DNA from: Acanthacorydalis orientalis
Lineage: Eukaryota; Arthropoda; Insecta; Megaloptera; Corydalidae
Reading direction: 5' to 3'
Length of the DNA stretch: 64,000 nucleotides
Assembly (NCBI GenBank): GCA_034766995.1
Contig: CM068315.1
Span: 38,640,318 to 38,704,317 of the forward strand
Part shown: positions 49,859 to 64,000 of the stretch, piece after piece
How the letters are laid out: every line of letters starts with the position of its first letter
Numbering within the stretch: position 1 is the stretch's first letter
Position numbers and translations under genes: made by a program
Notes under the pieces: generated by a model
Told to the model about the DNA's origin: nothing
Seen by the model: the letters and a program-made list of their open reading frames with translations, nothing else
The model's database searches: none

Positions 49859-50952
49859 TATATAATTTTATTTTTCAAATAATAGTTGTTTATTGTTATT
49901 GTTCCTGTTTATATATCATTTCTAGGTATGTTTGCTGAATGTATGCGTGTAATTAAAAAAATATATAAAAACGAGTTGATTAAGTATTGATATCAATAAG
50001 TTTTAATTCCGTTTTTATTATTTTTTGTTTAGATTATTTCAAAATTTACATTTTTTTCATAAAATTAAATAATACATTTCATATAATTTCAGTATTATTA
50101 TTGGTGTATTCTTTCATAAAAGAATAATTCTAAACAAAATAATTACAATTTTATAGTAAAAATAAATCAGGGATAATAATTTTAATTAAATGTATTTTAT
50201 TTCACGCAATTCAAAAATGTTTGCGTTTTCAGTATTTCAAAAAGACCAGTTTGTTGTCAATTATCATATTCAATAAATTATCAAATAGATTAGTATACGT
50301 AAGTTTTACTAGATGGAAGTAAAGTGTACAACTATGCTGTTCGGGTCCGATTCGGCTATAATCGTGTACGCAACTGAAAGTAATGATCGGAAAAGAAGGG
50401 AACATATCACTGTATTAGTGCTGTTTTGTTCAAATAGTAATGGTCGTCGGATTAGAACGTCTTATTGAATAGCTATTATTTCGTGTTTCTTTCCGTATTT
50501 TTGTGTGAGATATGCCTGTTTTATTTGTCGAAAACGTGCCTGAATGTTTAAAAAATACATTGTTTAGCGAAAACTTTATTCTATGTAAGGTATTCAATAG
50601 AATATGTTAAAATTTATGTTAGTAGTTCAAACTCAGCAAGTGCAATAGTAATGTTACGAAATACATTTAAAAATATGTATTTAGATTAATACACTCATAT
50701 TAACTACTTTCTGATCATATCGTTAAAAATATATTCAAAGTGTTCGAAAGTCCTAATTGTATTAGACGTCAATTAATAGAATAAAAAAATGATTGTAACA
50801 TTATTGGTGTCTTGTGCTGTGTTCCAAATAAATATTAATTACCGTTCAAGTGTATAGGTACTTTAAATATTTCAGATTAATAAGTTTTTCGGTGTTTATT
50901 TATTTTACGTATGTGTATGTGTGCGTGCGTGTAGGTATTTATATAGGCTACG
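49859..50952. other. CNOT10 3' UTR and mim upstream region
   Basis: AT-rich. A GC-richer block at 50330-50560 may belong to the mim promoter or a noncoding first exon, but no signal proves it. No gene was recognised. Confidence 0.4.
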
Positions 50953-63230
<12,278 letters not shown>

Positions 63231-63853
63231 GTAAGTGTTTTTGTTTCGTCTGTATGTTCTGTTTATATGACTTTAAATATTGCATAATTTTTGTAAAAGA
63301 AAATGCATCCAGTTTTTACAAAACCCCGCATTCAGCTTTAATAGATGTTTATTTATACAAACCTACCATTTGGGATATTACTTTCAGTTAAGCTTTTGTA
63401 TCAAATTTCAAAATGAAATTAATCTGTGGAGTTTGAAAACAAAACAAGAAAGTCGTTCTTTAAACGTTATTTTTTTCGTTATGTTAAGAATAATGTGATC
63501 AAAGTGTCAGTGATGAATAGTACGAGTATTTCTGTGTTAATAATTTTCAACAGATGTTCAAAAACTTTTCAGCTTGCTTGTATATAGCTGATAAGTTTTA
63601 TATTGAATAAATATTGAATAAATATCTGAATAAATATTGAAGATTTGTTACAGTTTTATTCATATAAAAATTGTATGTATGACAATAAACTGAAAAGTTA
63701 AGGAATTGTGTGAAAAAACATGTATATTTTAACCCATATGGATGTTTTTTTTACTTTTCACCATAATTCTCCATTTGACCTATCACTTCAAACAAAAATT
63801 AAAGTGTATACGTTAAAATAAATGTCAAATTTTTGAAAACGTATAGTTATTTA

Positions 63854-63895
<42 letters not shown>

Positions 63896-64000
63896 CACAC
63901 ACACACGTATACGTACATGCATACAAACATACACACATACATACGTATAGATTCGCATGTCCTTTTCAGTAAGTTTGTTCACAACCTGTTATATTCTATG
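63231..64000. other. Start of mim intron 3
   Basis: Follows a G|GTAAGT donor. AT-rich with a TA/CA array near 63857; no next exon is visible before the window ends. Confidence 0.6.
63857..63906. repeat. Compound (TA)n(CA)n microsatellite
   Basis: About 35 bp TA followed by a CA run. Confidence 0.95.

Overview
The window is an AT-rich animal nuclear sequence with GT-AG introns, dense (TA)n microsatellites (about 30 long arrays) and many decayed class II transposons. Gene content (p66/simjang, NOL11, a PRDM zinc-finger factor, CNOT10, an insect-type gustatory receptor, an MTSS1/mim I-BAR protein) points to an insect. The composition and TE profile suggest Hymenoptera, but that is inference. 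Gene models were assembled by hand from splice signals and reading-frame phase, without transcripts or database searches.

Layout. 1-12.6 kb: no gene recognised. It holds mariner-like copies (one interrupted by a second mariner), a piggyBac-type MITE, an RTE-like LINE 3' end, and a mariner inserted in a TA array that was itself interrupted by a 355-bp hAT-type element. 12.67-20.74 kb (+): p66, the NuRD GATA-finger subunit, 5' end not found, with a His/Ser/Gly repeat and a frame-preserving candidate cassette exon; its introns hold a LINE RNase H remnant and a candidate TIR element. 24.25-26.32 kb (+): NOL11, 4 exons, complete. 27.45-33.33 kb (+): a PRDM zinc-finger gene, 8 coding exons, with a CRE palindrome and a two-codon uORF upstream. 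34.54-49.86 kb (+): CNOT10, 13 coding exons, complete. Its 10-kb fifth intron contains, on the opposite strand, a complete 5-exon gustatory receptor gene (35.50-40.66 kb) whose stop codon lies 28 bp from the host exon. 50.95-63.23 kb and beyond (+): first three coding exons of MTSS1/mim (start of the I-BAR domain), with 6.6-kb and 5.5-kb introns carrying an internally deleted Tigger/pogo element, a hAT-type MITE, a Helitron helicase scrap and many TA arrays.

The host genes are housekeeping factors of different pathways: chromatin (p66), rRNA processing (NOL11), transcription (PRDM), mRNA deadenylation (CNOT10) and membrane/actin (mim). All five lie on the + strand; the receptor is the only recognised gene on the - strand. 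Nothing suggests an operon-like functional unit. The most interesting items are the nested antisense chemoreceptor, the p66 repeat and cassette exon, the nested transposons with readable target sites, and a family of short GC-rich repeats.
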